Of a stretch of 41,089 bases of DNA, positions 7,841 to 16,702 are shown piece by piece. Within the stretch, counting starts at the first letter, position 1. Every line of letters starts with the position of its first letter. The translations under genes were made by a program, and so were the position numbers. Under the pieces are notes generated by a model. The model did no database searches. It had not been told where the DNA came from and saw only the letters and a list, made by a program, of their open reading frames with translations. The stretch comes from Bdellovibrionales bacterium (GTDB lineage: Bacteria; Bdellovibrionota; Bdellovibrionia; Bdellovibrionales; UBA1609): assembly GCA_022450595.1 (NCBI GenBank), contig JAKUPT010000007.1:1-41089 (forward strand), given 5' to 3'.

Positions 7841-8902
7841 TCAAGATTTAAACTCAACTAAGTGGTCGTAAATACTGATCAGGGTCACTTTTAAGGCACT
7901 GGCAACCGGAATGGCAATAATCATTCCCAAGACTCCCATAAATTGAGAGCCAATAATAATGGCCACAACCACTGTGATCGGGTGGAGATCCACAATTCGA
8001 GCGACAACCATGGGTATGATAAAAAAGATATCAATGATTTGAGCCAACCCGTAGGTGGCCACCATCAGTATAAAATCAATCGACGGTGTTGAGTTAATTA
8101 AAGCAATGATGATGGCGGGCACCGCGCCAATAATGGGCCCAACATAGGGAATCAAGTTTGTAAGGGCCGCAAAAACAGCAAGCAAAGGGGCGTAGGGAAA
8201 AGAGATCAGCCACAGTCCAAACCACACAACCGCTCCAACAATGGCCGCTTCTAACAGTCGAGCCCGTATAATGCCCCCTAGCTGTTGGTTTATTTGATGA
8301 AATAAATTAAGTATCAATTCAAAGTGGCGATTAGGAACAAGGGCAAGCATTTTACGGGACATTTTGTTGCCATCCCGAAGCATAAAAAAAGCAAAAAAGG
8401 GTGCTAAAATCAGTGTAGTTAAAGACTTTGAGACAATCTTTGGAAGACTTTCAAAAAAACTGCCCATGTTGCTTCTTAAAAAGTCCTCAACCTGCTGGCC
8501 AAAATCGTAGTTTCCAATTATATCGTTTAAAAACACAAAGCGAGATTCAAAGCCTTTAATAATTCGCATAGTGCCTTCGATATAACGAGGACTGTCCAGT
8601 TGAAGTAGAGTCAATTGTTGACTGATCATGGGAGAAATAATTGAGGTAATTAGAGCCAAAAGCCCACCGGTGATCACAAAAAGTAAAGAAATTGAAATTT
8701 GCCGTTTGAATTCATTTCGCTCAAGGTAGTTTACAATGGGGCTAAAAAGATAGCTGATCACAAAAGCCAATAAAAACGAAGGCAACAAACTTTCGATTTT
8801 AATGAGCATTAAAAAAAATAAAAACATCAAGCCAACAAAAGCTGTCAGCTGAATGTTTTGTTCACGAATGAGTTTTTTTTGTCTTGAGGAAAATGGCTTC
8901 AC
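7841..8902 (-). CDS. AI-2E/PerM-family membrane permease
   Basis: A 353-residue integral membrane protein of the AI-2E transporter superfamily, whose members include exporters of signals and sodium/proton antiporters; the substrate cannot be read from sequence. About seven or eight hydrophobic segments are visible: a pair at 18-60, one near 70-92, and a C-terminal cluster after about 205. The family block TNLIPYVGPIIGAVPAIIIA is present, as is the segment FAFFMLRDGNKM. The start is GTG 8902, three bases after the stop of the upstream gene (TGATGAGTG), which suggests translational reinitiation. Confidence 0.88.
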   Translation of the reverse strand: MKPFSSRQKKLIREQNIQLTAFVGLMFLFFLMLIKIESLLPSFLLAFVISYLFSPIVNYLERNEFKRQISISLLFVITGGLLALITSIISPMISQQLTLLQLDSPRYIEGTMRIIKGFESRFVFLNDIIGNYDFGQQVEDFLRSNMGSFFESLPKIVSKSLTTLILAPFFAFFMLRDGNKMSRKMLALVPNRHFELILNLFHQINQQLGGIIRARLLEAAIVGAVVWFGLWLISFPYAPLLAVFAALTNLIPYVGPIIGAVPAIIIALINSTPSIDFILMVATYGLAQIIDIFFIIPMVVARIVDLHPITVVVAIIIGSQFMGVLGMIIAIPVASALKVTLISIYDHLVEFKS

Positions 8903-8905
8903 TCA

Positions 8906-9445
8906 TCACTCGCTTTGTTGTGCAATCAATTGGATTTCTTTTCTTAACTCAGTAATTTTATGTCCGGTCTCTTTAAGTCGGCGGCCCAAAACCTCACAAA
9001 GTCGCAATACAATTTTTACGCCGGTAGAGGGGTTTCTTTCTATGATTTCAAAAAGATCAGGCTTAAAAAAACCAACACAACGAACCTGATCTTGAGCAAG
9101 AGCTGAAGCTGTTCTTTTTTCATTGCTATCAACAAGGGCCGACTCACCAAAAAAGTCTCCCTCTTTTAGGTTTGTAATAACTTGGGCTTCTGGCTCTTCG
9201 CTGCTGCGATCTTCTACATAGATGTTAATATGTCCTTTGAGTACAATGTACATTCCAACACCTAAATCGCCTTGCTTGAAAATAAACTCGCCGGGCTTGT
9301 AATCTCTAATGTGAACATTGCTTCGCAAAAACTTGATCTCTCGACGGCTTAGGCCTTCAAAAAGGTAACAGTTTTTTAAAAGCTCATGAATTTGTGTTTC
9401 TTGAAGGTCTTTTCTAAAAAAATTTTGCCAAAAAAGATCTACCAT
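8906..9445 (-). CDS. cyclic-nucleotide-binding-domain protein
   Basis: A stand-alone CRP/FNR-type cNMP-binding domain of about 180 residues. The beta-roll and phosphate-binding cassette are intact: GDFFGESALVDSNEKRTASA keeps the glutamate that contacts ribose and the arginine that contacts phosphate, so ligand binding is plausible. There is no C-terminal DNA-binding helix-turn-helix, only a helix ending in KEIQLIAQQ, so it is not a classical CRP regulator. It probably acts by protein contact. ATG 9445 follows AGGGTGGGAT and overlaps the end of the upstream membrane protein gene by 7 bases. Confidence 0.85.
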   Translation of the reverse strand: MVDLFWQNFFRKDLQETQIHELLKNCYLFEGLSRREIKFLRSNVHIRDYKPGEFIFKQGDLGVGMYIVLKGHINIYVEDRSSEEPEAQVITNLKEGDFFGESALVDSNEKRTASALAQDQVRCVGFFKPDLFEIIERNPSTGVKIVLRLCEVLGRRLKETGHKITELRKEIQLIAQQSE

Positions 9446-10251
9446 ATATCCCACCCTGAAAAGACAAAAAGGTTTTGAGAAGGCACCCAGCCAATAGCCC
9501 CTTTTGAGGTTTTAATTTGAGTCCATTGACTTTGTTCGCTCTCCACCTGAACAACGTCGCCCTCTTCCACTTCGTTGACGAAGGTGGCCTCAGCGCTGGG
9601 CGTGACGTAAAGAGGTTGACTGGCGATCAGGCTGGCTTTTTTATCGATTAAAGAATGGGCTTTAAAGGCTGTAAAAAAGCTTAAGAGCACAAAAAGGCTT
9701 CCACTTACGAGTGTTTTAGTTAAAAAAGGTTGAAAACTAAAGTCTATGTTTTCTTTTAATGCCTGCCTTCTAATTTTACGCACTCTAAGCATTAAAAAAC
9801 CAAAATACACTAGGGCCACACCATGCAGTGAGAACAGCAGTTCCGCTGGTACATAGGTCAAGAAATAACGATCAAGCCAAGAGGTCATTTTTAAGGCCTT
9901 AGGGTTTTTTTCGTTGAAGGCTTTAAGGGCCCGATGTGCCTGGAAAAACAACGGGGAGACAAACTGAGCTTTTCGCCACGCGCCAATTGTGTAACCGATT
10001 TTTTCAGCGTTCATAGCGCTTAACCCGAGATTAAAGAGCACATTTGGGTTATTTTTGTCCTGATTGTAGGCCTGTAAGAACTGTTCAAAAGATTCTTGAT
10101 ACTGTTGGTTTTTATAAAGCTGAAGTCCCTTTAAAAAAGAGCTCAGCTCAGAATTGTTTTTAGGGCTCTCGTCTACGCCTTGATAGTCCTGTGCATAACC
10201 CTGTGGAAAAATAAAGAAAGTAAATAATAGGCTAAAAATTAATTTTCTCAT
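9439..10251 (-). CDS. exported TPR / transmembrane / SH3-like protein (BatE-like layout)
   Basis: The order is: signal peptide (LIFSLLFTFFIFPQGYAQ); one or two TPRs (residues about 35-110, with NVLFNLGLSAMNAEKIGYTI); two membrane segments (about 132-152 and 180-200); then a bacterial SH3-like domain at the C-terminus (VQVESEQSQWTQIKTSKGAIG, WVPSQNLFVF). This layout resembles BatE of the aerotolerance (Bat) operon, but no batA-D or MoxR gene is nearby. GTG 10257 is an alternative to ATG 10251. Overlap with the downstream cNMP-binding gene suggests the two act together at the inner membrane. Confidence 0.72.
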   Translation of the reverse strand: MRKLIFSLLFTFFIFPQGYAQDYQGVDESPKNNSELSSFLKGLQLYKNQQYQESFEQFLQAYNQDKNNPNVLFNLGLSAMNAEKIGYTIGAWRKAQFVSPLFFQAHRALKAFNEKNPKALKMTSWLDRYFLTYVPAELLFSLHGVALVYFGFLMLRVRKIRRQALKENIDFSFQPFLTKTLVSGSLFVLLSFFTAFKAHSLIDKKASLIASQPLYVTPSAEATFVNEVEEGDVVQVESEQSQWTQIKTSKGAIGWVPSQNLFVFSGWDIW

Positions 10252-10333
10252 AAACACGAGTTTAGAAATGCTCTTAGTATTTGTCTAGAACTCATCGTAT
10301 TATATTTTCATTTTAGTGCCTATGGGCATAAGC

Positions 10334-10362
10334 TTGTCAGTCCCGGTGGAGCAGAGTAGTAT
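10334..10362 (+). promoter_or_regulatory. sigma70-type promoter of the AST-like operon
   Basis: TTGTCA (10334-10339, 5 of 6 matches to TTGACA) is separated by 17 bases from TAGTAT (10357-10362, 4 of 6 to TATAAT). The predicted start lies about 27 bases before the aminotransferase ATG. Just upstream a short dyad, TGCC-TATG-GGCA (about 10317-10328), could be an operator, but I cannot assign a regulator. Confidence 0.5.
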
Positions 10363-10395
10363 ATTCGAGCAAATAACAAAAAGGACTTACAGTAT

Positions 10396-11769
10396 ATGAG
10401 CCAATTAATCGGTTTAAACATGAATAAAGACGCAAATATTGATGCAAAAATTGAAGAGCTTGTTGGGCTTGTGTCAGAACACTCTGAGCACATCAAGGGC
10501 TTAAAAGATGCGGATCAGGAAGAGCATGCTAAAAAAGACATTGAGTTGTTAGAAAATATGCGAGGACGACCATTGTTTTACCCCTATCTCGGCTCCGGCA
10601 TTGGGAAGGGCTGCTATGTTGAGACCAACGATGGCGCTGTAAAGATGGATTTAATAAATGGCATTGGAATTAATATTTTTGGCCACTCCCACCCCGAGAT
10701 TATGAAGGCGGCGGTTAAAGGGGCTGTGCAAGATGTTGTTATGCAAGGAAACTTAGAGCCCGGTGATGAGATGGTGCGTGTTTCTGAAAAACTGGTTGAA
10801 ATTGCCACAAGAAAGAGTCGCTTAAAGCACTGTTGGCTTACAACTTCCGGCTCTATGGCCAACGAAAACGCTCTAAAAATGTGCCGCCAAAAAACCGGTG
10901 CTGCTAGAATGGTCATTGCCATGCGAGCCGCCTTTGCTGGTCGTACCACTATGATGGCTGAAGTCACTGACAACCCGAGCATGCGCGAGGGGCTACCGGA
11001 GTATAATGAAATTTTAAGAGTGCCTTTTTATGACAAAAACAATCCAAACAGTACTGAAGAGGCCACTCAAATTTTAAAAGAGCATATAGAAAAACACAAA
11101 GGCAATATTGCGGGTTTTATCTTTGAACCTATTCAGGGAGAGGGTGGCTATAATGTAGCGCCAAGAGAGTTTTTTGTGCCTTTACTTGAAATGTGTCGAG
11201 ACAACGGAATTCCTGTTTGGGCTGATGAGATACAAACTTTTTGTCGCACCGGAGAGTTCTTTGCCTTTGATAAGCTGCAATTGTCGGAATACATTGATAT
11301 TTGTACCGTTGCTAAAACTCTTCAAGCGGCAGCCACATTATACACCGAAGAGCTGAACCCAAAGCCGGGTTTAATTGCTGGAACCTTTGCCGGGTCTTCG
11401 GCGGCGCTTTCTGCGGGACGCAAGATTTTAGACATTCTAGACACGGAAGACTACATGGGGCCCAAGGGTAAAGTGGAGTCCATTCATAAAGAGTTTGTAG
11501 GCATGCTCAACGAACTCAATGAAGGTAGCTGCAAGGGACTTCTACAAGACGCCGGAGGCATGGGCTTAATGGTGGCCGTCACTCCTCTTGATGGAACTAA
11601 AGAGAGTATGATTAAAGTCTTAAAAGCACTTTATAAAAATGGAATCATTAGCTTTGGATGTGGTCGAGGGCCTTTTAGGGTGAGGTTTTTAATTCCGGCA
11701 GTGATGACATCAGATGATATCCAGGTGGCCAAAAAAGTTATTGAAAAATCGATTTTGGAGCTTGCTTGA
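10396..11769 (+). CDS. class-III PLP aminotransferase, AstC-like
   Basis: A fold-type I class-III aminotransferase of 457 residues, about 50 longer than AstC because of an N-terminal extension. Recognisable parts are GHSHPEIMKA, TTSGSMANENALKMCRQKTG, FIFEPIQGEGGY, the PLP aspartate in WADEIQTF, and the Schiff-base lysine in VAKTLQ (residue 307). The usual glycine-rich stretch after the lysine is replaced by AAATLYTEELNPKPGLI. In context with AstA and AstD it probably transaminates a succinylated (or acetylated) ornithine to the semialdehyde. It could alternatively act on free ornithine or lysine. SD AAGGA (10381-10385). Confidence 0.75.
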   Translation: MSQLIGLNMNKDANIDAKIEELVGLVSEHSEHIKGLKDADQEEHAKKDIELLENMRGRPLFYPYLGSGIGKGCYVETNDGAVKMDLINGIGINIFGHSHPEIMKAAVKGAVQDVVMQGNLEPGDEMVRVSEKLVEIATRKSRLKHCWLTTSGSMANENALKMCRQKTGAARMVIAMRAAFAGRTTMMAEVTDNPSMREGLPEYNEILRVPFYDKNNPNSTEEATQILKEHIEKHKGNIAGFIFEPIQGEGGYNVAPREFFVPLLEMCRDNGIPVWADEIQTFCRTGEFFAFDKLQLSEYIDICTVAKTLQAAATLYTEELNPKPGLIAGTFAGSSAALSAGRKILDILDTEDYMGPKGKVESIHKEFVGMLNELNEGSCKGLLQDAGGMGLMVAVTPLDGTKESMIKVLKALYKNGIISFGCGRGPFRVRFLIPAVMTSDDIQVAKKVIEKSILELA

Positions 11770-13112
11770 ATTTTATAGAGCTTTGCCAAAAATTTATTTC
11801 TATCGACTCAACACCACAGCAAGGCAATAAAGACCTTGCTGTGTTTGTATCGGAGCTTTGTTCCGAATGGGGGCTTAGCTCTCAATTGTATTTTGAATCA
11901 TCAGATTCACCTCAAAATTGTAATCTTGTGATTACCCCAAAAGACATGCAAAAGCATGATGGAGGTTTACTGCTTCAAACTCACTTAGACACTTCAGAGC
12001 CGGGTGTTTATGCCTTGTGGACAAAGACCAACGCTAACCCATTTAACTCTAGCATATATGGCGATGATCTGTATGGGCTCGGAGCCGCCGACTGCAAGTT
12101 AGATTTTTTATGTAAACTGATAGCTTTAAAAGCCTATAAAGATAAAAGATTTAAAAAGCCTTTGTATTTGGTGGGAACTTATGGAAAAGAAAGTGGTATG
12201 CAGGGAGCGATTAAATTGATTCGCCATGGTCAGGTCAAAGTTAACTCGGCACTTGTGGGGGAGCCAACTTCATTACAACTTGTGCACGCTTGCTCAGGGC
12301 TAACTCACTTAGAAATAAAAATCCCTTTCACTCAACAAGAAAAAGATTATCACTCTGAGCACAACAACACTGAAAAAAGCCAAACTCAAAGCAAAGTCTT
12401 TCACGGCAAAGCGGCTCATTCGGGCTACCCCATCATGGGCGAAAACGCCATTATACTCATGCTTGAGTACTTGAAAAAGCTACCTGAAGGCGTGGTTATT
12501 ATGGATCTTGCCGGCGGAGTAGGCTTTCAGTCTGTTCCAGAAAATGCCTTTGTGGAGTTTGATATCTCTGGTGACATTGAAAACAACATGGCTAGCAAGG
12601 TCATATATTTGGTTGAGCAGTTAAAAGAACTAGAGGAGGACTTTCAAAACTATCCCGATGAAAGCTTTTATCCTCCAGTGGCAACAATGAATTTAGGCAC
12701 TGTAACAACCACCAATGACGAGGTCATAATATCTGGCAGTTGCCGGGTGCCACCTGCGGTGAAAGAGCCCATTTATTCTGCCTGGATTAAAAGTGTGGCC
12801 AATATTTGTGAGACCCTAGGTGCTGAATTTAACATTAAAGAGTATCGAAAGCCTTTTATGTTATCTTCTAAATCAGAGTTTTTAAAAAAGGCTTATGAGT
12901 TAATGCTCACCAGTGGCTTTTCAACAAGTTTAATAAAAAGCTCTGTTTGCACAGAGGCAAATATTTTTAATAGATTTGGCATTGAAAGTTTAGTGTTGGG
13001 GCCAGGAAAAGGCATTGGTAACTCCTATGCTCCCAATGAAAAAGTGAGCATTAAAGAGCTGCATCAGGCCACAGAGTTTTATAAAAAAATGATAGAAAGC
13101 AATTGTGTATGA
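11766..13112 (+). CDS. M20-family metallohydrolase homologue (ArgE/deacylase-like) with altered active site
   Basis: An M20 peptidase/deacylase of 448 residues with the usual two-domain layout. Metal-ligand positions H73-x-D75, D109 and E166 are present, and the lid domain keeps FHGKAAHSG. Two key positions differ: the DEE motif reads G-K-E (K141-E142), replacing the catalytic base glutamate, and the C-terminal AHxPxE motif reads SYAPNE, with Y421 in place of the metal-ligand histidine. By position it would replace AstE, removing the acyl group from glutamate, but it may be inactive or changed in function. The TTG start overlaps the upstream stop (TTGA) after a GGAG. Confidence 0.78.
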   Translation: MNFIELCQKFISIDSTPQQGNKDLAVFVSELCSEWGLSSQLYFESSDSPQNCNLVITPKDMQKHDGGLLLQTHLDTSEPGVYALWTKTNANPFNSSIYGDDLYGLGAADCKLDFLCKLIALKAYKDKRFKKPLYLVGTYGKESGMQGAIKLIRHGQVKVNSALVGEPTSLQLVHACSGLTHLEIKIPFTQQEKDYHSEHNNTEKSQTQSKVFHGKAAHSGYPIMGENAIILMLEYLKKLPEGVVIMDLAGGVGFQSVPENAFVEFDISGDIENNMASKVIYLVEQLKELEEDFQNYPDESFYPPVATMNLGTVTTTNDEVIISGSCRVPPAVKEPIYSAWIKSVANICETLGAEFNIKEYRKPFMLSSKSEFLKKAYELMLTSGFSTSLIKSSVCTEANIFNRFGIESLVLGPGKGIGNSYAPNEKVSIKELHQATEFYKKMIESNCV

Positions 13113-14128
13113 ACTTTATTATTCGACCAGCAAAAGAGGGTGATCTTGAGTCTTTGTTTGACTTGGCAAAGCAATTTACTTTGTTGAACCTTCCTGCCAA
13201 CAAAAAAGAAATTGAAAAAAAAATCTTAAAAAGCCAAAAGTCGTTTAAAGGTGAGCTAGATAAAAGTGAAGCTTTATACTTTTTTGTTTGTGAAGATTTA
13301 GAAGACGGATTGCTGGCGGGCTGTTCACAAGTAGTGGCTAAAAAAGGCACGCCCACAAACCCTAACTACAGCTTTAAAGTTCTAAAGCGGGAGAGATTTA
13401 GTCCTGATTTAAGTGTGGGCTTTATTCACCAAATTCTGAGATTGCATTTAGACATGGATGGGGGCACTGAAGTTGGAGGGCTTATATTAGACAAATCTTA
13501 TAGAAGGCGTCCAGAAAAGCTTGGTCGGCTTATAAGTTTATCTAGATTTGTTTATATTGGCATGAATCAAGATCGATTTGAGGATGAATTGCTAGCTGAG
13601 ATGGCGCCCCCACTGACCGATGAAGGAAGAAGTGAATTTTGGGAAGCCTTGGGGCGTCGATTTACTGGTATGCCTTATCAAGAAGCCGATGCCTTAAGCC
13701 AAACCAACAAAGAGTTTATAAGAAGTCTTTTCCCGGAAGAGGACATATATCTTTGTCTATTAGATCCAAAAGCAAGGTTGGTGTTGGGTCGTGTAGGTCC
13801 TGAAACCGGACCCGCTCTTCATATGCTTGAAAGCATTGGGTTTAAATATAAAAATGAAGTGGATCCTTTTGACGGAGGCCCTCATTACGGGGTTAAAAAA
13901 CAAGATGTGAGTTTAATCAAAAAAGGAAGCTTCTATAAATATGCAGAAGGTGAAGTGGAGTCTTATGAAGTTCACCCTGGACTTGTTGCTGTGGGAAAAA
14001 ATGAAGACTTTAAATGTACTCGAACAGCCTATAAAATCATTGATGATAAGGTTTACTTGCCCGAGCTTGCAGCTCAAGCTTTACAACTTCAATCAGGCGA
14101 GCAAATATATTTAACTGTTTACCAATAA
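13109..14128 (+). CDS. astA: arginine/ornithine N-succinyltransferase AstA-like
   Basis: An AstA/AruG-family GNAT acyltransferase that transfers succinyl from succinyl-CoA to the alpha-amino group of arginine (or ornithine) as the first step of the AST pathway. At 340 residues it matches the family. Diagnostic segments are FIIRPAKEGDLESLFDLA at the start, GGTEVGGLILDKSYRRRPEK, LGRLISLSRFVYIGM, MAPPLTDEGRSEFWEALGRR, FTGMPYQEAD, and FDGGPHYG. ATG 13109 overlaps the stop of the M20 gene (ATGA). Without AstB nearby, ornithine is a reasonable alternative substrate. Confidence 0.88.
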   Translation: MNFIIRPAKEGDLESLFDLAKQFTLLNLPANKKEIEKKILKSQKSFKGELDKSEALYFFVCEDLEDGLLAGCSQVVAKKGTPTNPNYSFKVLKRERFSPDLSVGFIHQILRLHLDMDGGTEVGGLILDKSYRRRPEKLGRLISLSRFVYIGMNQDRFEDELLAEMAPPLTDEGRSEFWEALGRRFTGMPYQEADALSQTNKEFIRSLFPEEDIYLCLLDPKARLVLGRVGPETGPALHMLESIGFKYKNEVDPFDGGPHYGVKKQDVSLIKKGSFYKYAEGEVESYEVHPGLVAVGKNEDFKCTRTAYKIIDDKVYLPELAAQALQLQSGEQIYLTVYQ

Positions 14129-14140
14129 GAGAGGATTTTT

Positions 14141-15646
14141 ATGCAACCAACATATGAATGGAAAGGCGACTTTATAAATAATAAATTTATAAAAAACGAT
14201 CGTCCCGATGGAGACTTTCAAAATGTAAGTCCCGCGGATTTAAAAGAGCAAGTATTTCATTTTGAGTATTCCTATCAACATGTAGACCAAGCCTGTGAGG
14301 CAGCAAGAAAAGCCTATAAAAAATGGGCTCATACTTCTTATGAAGACAGAAAAGCACTTGTGCTAAAATTAAAAGAACAGTTTCAAAAAAATTCCGAGAG
14401 AATTGCAGAAATCATTGCCAGAGAAACCGGAAAACCTTTTTGGGAATCAATGACTGAAGCTAAAGCCATCGTGGGAAAAATAGACACAACAATCAATGCT
14501 TCTATGAAGCTTGTTGAAACCTCAGTGGTTGAAAATGCTCTCCCACAAGTCAACGGTGTGATTCGCTACAAACCAAGAGGTGTTATGGCCGTGGTGGGTC
14601 CATTTAACTTTCCCGCTCATTTACCAAACGGCCATATGGTACCAGCTCTTTTAACGGGTAATACTATTGTTTATAAACCCAGTGAAAAAACACCCGCTGT
14701 GGGGCAAATATACGCCGAGATGATTGAAGCCGCTGGGTTTCCTGAGGGCGTATTTAATCTGGTTCAAGGTGATGGCCAAACTGGTAAACGCTTAGTGGAG
14801 CATGAATGGGTGGATGGAGTTTTATTTACCGGCTCTTATGATGTGGGTTTAAAAATCAAAGAAGCCACACTCACTCACTACTGGAAGCTTTTAGCTTTAG
14901 AAATGGGTGGAAAAAACTCCACGATTGTTTGGGATGATGCTGATATAGACAAAGCTTTATATGAGAGCCTGCTTGGATGTTTTTTAACGGCAGGGCAAAG
15001 ATGCTCTTGCACAAGTAAAATCATTTTACATAAGTCGATCAAAGATCAGTTTGTTGAGCGCTTTTATAATGCGGCTAAAAAAATAAAAATTGGTTATTGG
15101 AAAGACAATCCTTTCATGGGTCCATTAATCAGTGAAGACAGTGTTGAAAAATACATACGCTTTCAAGAAATTGCCAAGCGTGAGGGGGCTGAAAACTTAA
15201 TGCGTGGAAAAGCCTTAGAGACAGAAAAGCCCGGCCACTATGTCACTCCAAGTATTAACATGGTTAAAGAATTTGATCCAAAGTCCTTTTATCAAAATAA
15301 TGAAATCTTTGGTCCCAACGTCGCTATTTTTACAGTGGACGAATACGAACAAGCCATGGAAATCACTAACAGTGCAGGCTTTGGCCTTGTTGCCGCTATT
15401 TTTACAAAAGATCAAAGTCTTTTTGAAAAAGCATTGATTGATGCTCGCGTGGGGCTTTTAAATTGGAACCGAACCACAAATGGCGCAAGCTCTAAATTAC
15501 CGTTTGGAGGCATGGGCAAATCAGGCAATGATAGGCCGTCGGCTCACTTTGCGGTCAACTATTGCACAGTGCCTGTGGCTTCATTAGAAGATAAAACCCC
15601 ATTTAATAAAGAACAACAATTACCAGCCTTGGACTTTGAAATATGA
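14141..15646 (+). CDS. astD: succinylglutamate-semialdehyde dehydrogenase AstD-like
   Basis: An NAD(P)-dependent aldehyde dehydrogenase of 501 residues that would oxidise N-succinylglutamate semialdehyde to N-succinylglutamate. The catalytic residues are E254 (LEMGGKN) and C288 (AGQRCSC). The cofactor region VVGPFNFPAHLPNGH and TGNTIVYKPSEKTP, and the C-terminal block WNRTTNGASSKLPFGGMGKS followed by GNDRPSAHF, match AstD more closely than generic dehydrogenases. It has a good SD (GAGAGGA) 13 bases after the astA stop. Its end overlaps mltG. Confidence 0.88.
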   Translation: MQPTYEWKGDFINNKFIKNDRPDGDFQNVSPADLKEQVFHFEYSYQHVDQACEAARKAYKKWAHTSYEDRKALVLKLKEQFQKNSERIAEIIARETGKPFWESMTEAKAIVGKIDTTINASMKLVETSVVENALPQVNGVIRYKPRGVMAVVGPFNFPAHLPNGHMVPALLTGNTIVYKPSEKTPAVGQIYAEMIEAAGFPEGVFNLVQGDGQTGKRLVEHEWVDGVLFTGSYDVGLKIKEATLTHYWKLLALEMGGKNSTIVWDDADIDKALYESLLGCFLTAGQRCSCTSKIILHKSIKDQFVERFYNAAKKIKIGYWKDNPFMGPLISEDSVEKYIRFQEIAKREGAENLMRGKALETEKPGHYVTPSINMVKEFDPKSFYQNNEIFGPNVAIFTVDEYEQAMEITNSAGFGLVAAIFTKDQSLFEKALIDARVGLLNWNRTTNGASSKLPFGGMGKSGNDRPSAHFAVNYCTVPVASLEDKTPFNKEQQLPALDFEI

Positions 15647-16701
15647 TTAGAGCCCTTGTTTTAGTTTTTTCTGTATCACTCATTGGAGCTGCAATTTACT
15701 TTGGTCAGGGCATGGTTTTGCCAGCTTGTTCCAATGGAGAAAAGGTTTTATTTGAAGTGCCTGAGGGTGACAACTTAAGTCAGGCCAGTCGTCGATTAAA
15801 AAAACAAGGGCTTATAAAAGACATATTAGGGTTTAAGATTCTTGCAAAGATCACAGGTAATTCTGTAATTAGACTGGGCGAGTATGAGCTTAGTTGTGCT
15901 CAAACTCCTTTAGCCATCTTACAGATTTTAAATAAAGGTGTGAGCGTTGTAAGAACAATCACCTTTCCTGAAGGTATCAATGTTTATGAGATGGCAGAGC
16001 AGTTAGAGGCGTCAGGATTAGGGGAAAAGAAAAAGTTTTTAGAGCTAGCTTTTGACAAAAGCTTTATTAAAAAACTTTTAGGTGAGGAAAAGTACTCTTT
16101 AGAGGGCTACTTGTTTCCAGAGACCTATGGCATGACTAAGTACGATGGCGAAGAAAAGTTGATCAACTTGATGGTTCAAAAGTTTTTTTCGGCCTATGAG
16201 GAGCTTATTGAAAAGTACGGTACTAGTTCAATGCCTGTAAAGCTCAATCGACATGAACAGGTGATTCTTGCAAGTATTGTTGAAAAAGAGACCGGTGAGC
16301 CATCGGAACGACCGATCATTGCTTCGGTCTTTTATAATAGAATGAAAAAAAACATGCGCCTACAAACAGATCCAACTATTTTGTATGGAATTTTAGATCA
16401 GACCAAGGTTTTAAAAAACAACATCACTAAAAAAGACATACAAACAAAAACCAGATACAACACTTACAGAATATCTGGCCTTCCTCATGGCCCCATTGCA
16501 AACCCGGGAGCCAAAGCTTTAGAGGCCGTATTAAATCCCGCCTCAACTGAATATTTATACTTTGTCAGTCGCAATGATGGCACCCATGTGTTTTCACAAA
16601 CCTATAAGCAACATCAAAATGCTGTAAGAAAATTTCAATTAGATAAAAGTATGAGGGAAGGCCGGTCCTGGCGGGATCGTTACCAAAAAAATAGTAACTA
16701 A
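15643..16701 (+). CDS. mltG: endolytic murein transglycosylase MltG (YceG)
   Basis: An inner-membrane lytic transglycosylase that cuts nascent glycan strands and sets peptidoglycan chain length. It has an N-terminal membrane anchor (ALVLVFSVSLIGAAIYFGQG), a LysM-like segment (VPEGDNLSQASRRLKKQGLI), and the YceG catalytic region with ASIVEKETGEPSERPIIASV, where the glutamate of EKE is the expected catalytic residue, and QTDPTILYGI. At 352 residues it is normal size. The ATG overlaps the astD stop (ATGA), so a cell-wall enzyme is translationally coupled to an amino-acid operon. Confidence 0.94.
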   Translation: MIRALVLVFSVSLIGAAIYFGQGMVLPACSNGEKVLFEVPEGDNLSQASRRLKKQGLIKDILGFKILAKITGNSVIRLGEYELSCAQTPLAILQILNKGVSVVRTITFPEGINVYEMAEQLEASGLGEKKKFLELAFDKSFIKKLLGEEKYSLEGYLFPETYGMTKYDGEEKLINLMVQKFFSAYEELIEKYGTSSMPVKLNRHEQVILASIVEKETGEPSERPIIASVFYNRMKKNMRLQTDPTILYGILDQTKVLKNNITKKDIQTKTRYNTYRISGLPHGPIANPGAKALEAVLNPASTEYLYFVSRNDGTHVFSQTYKQHQNAVRKFQLDKSMREGRSWRDRYQKNSN

Positions 16702-16702
16702 A

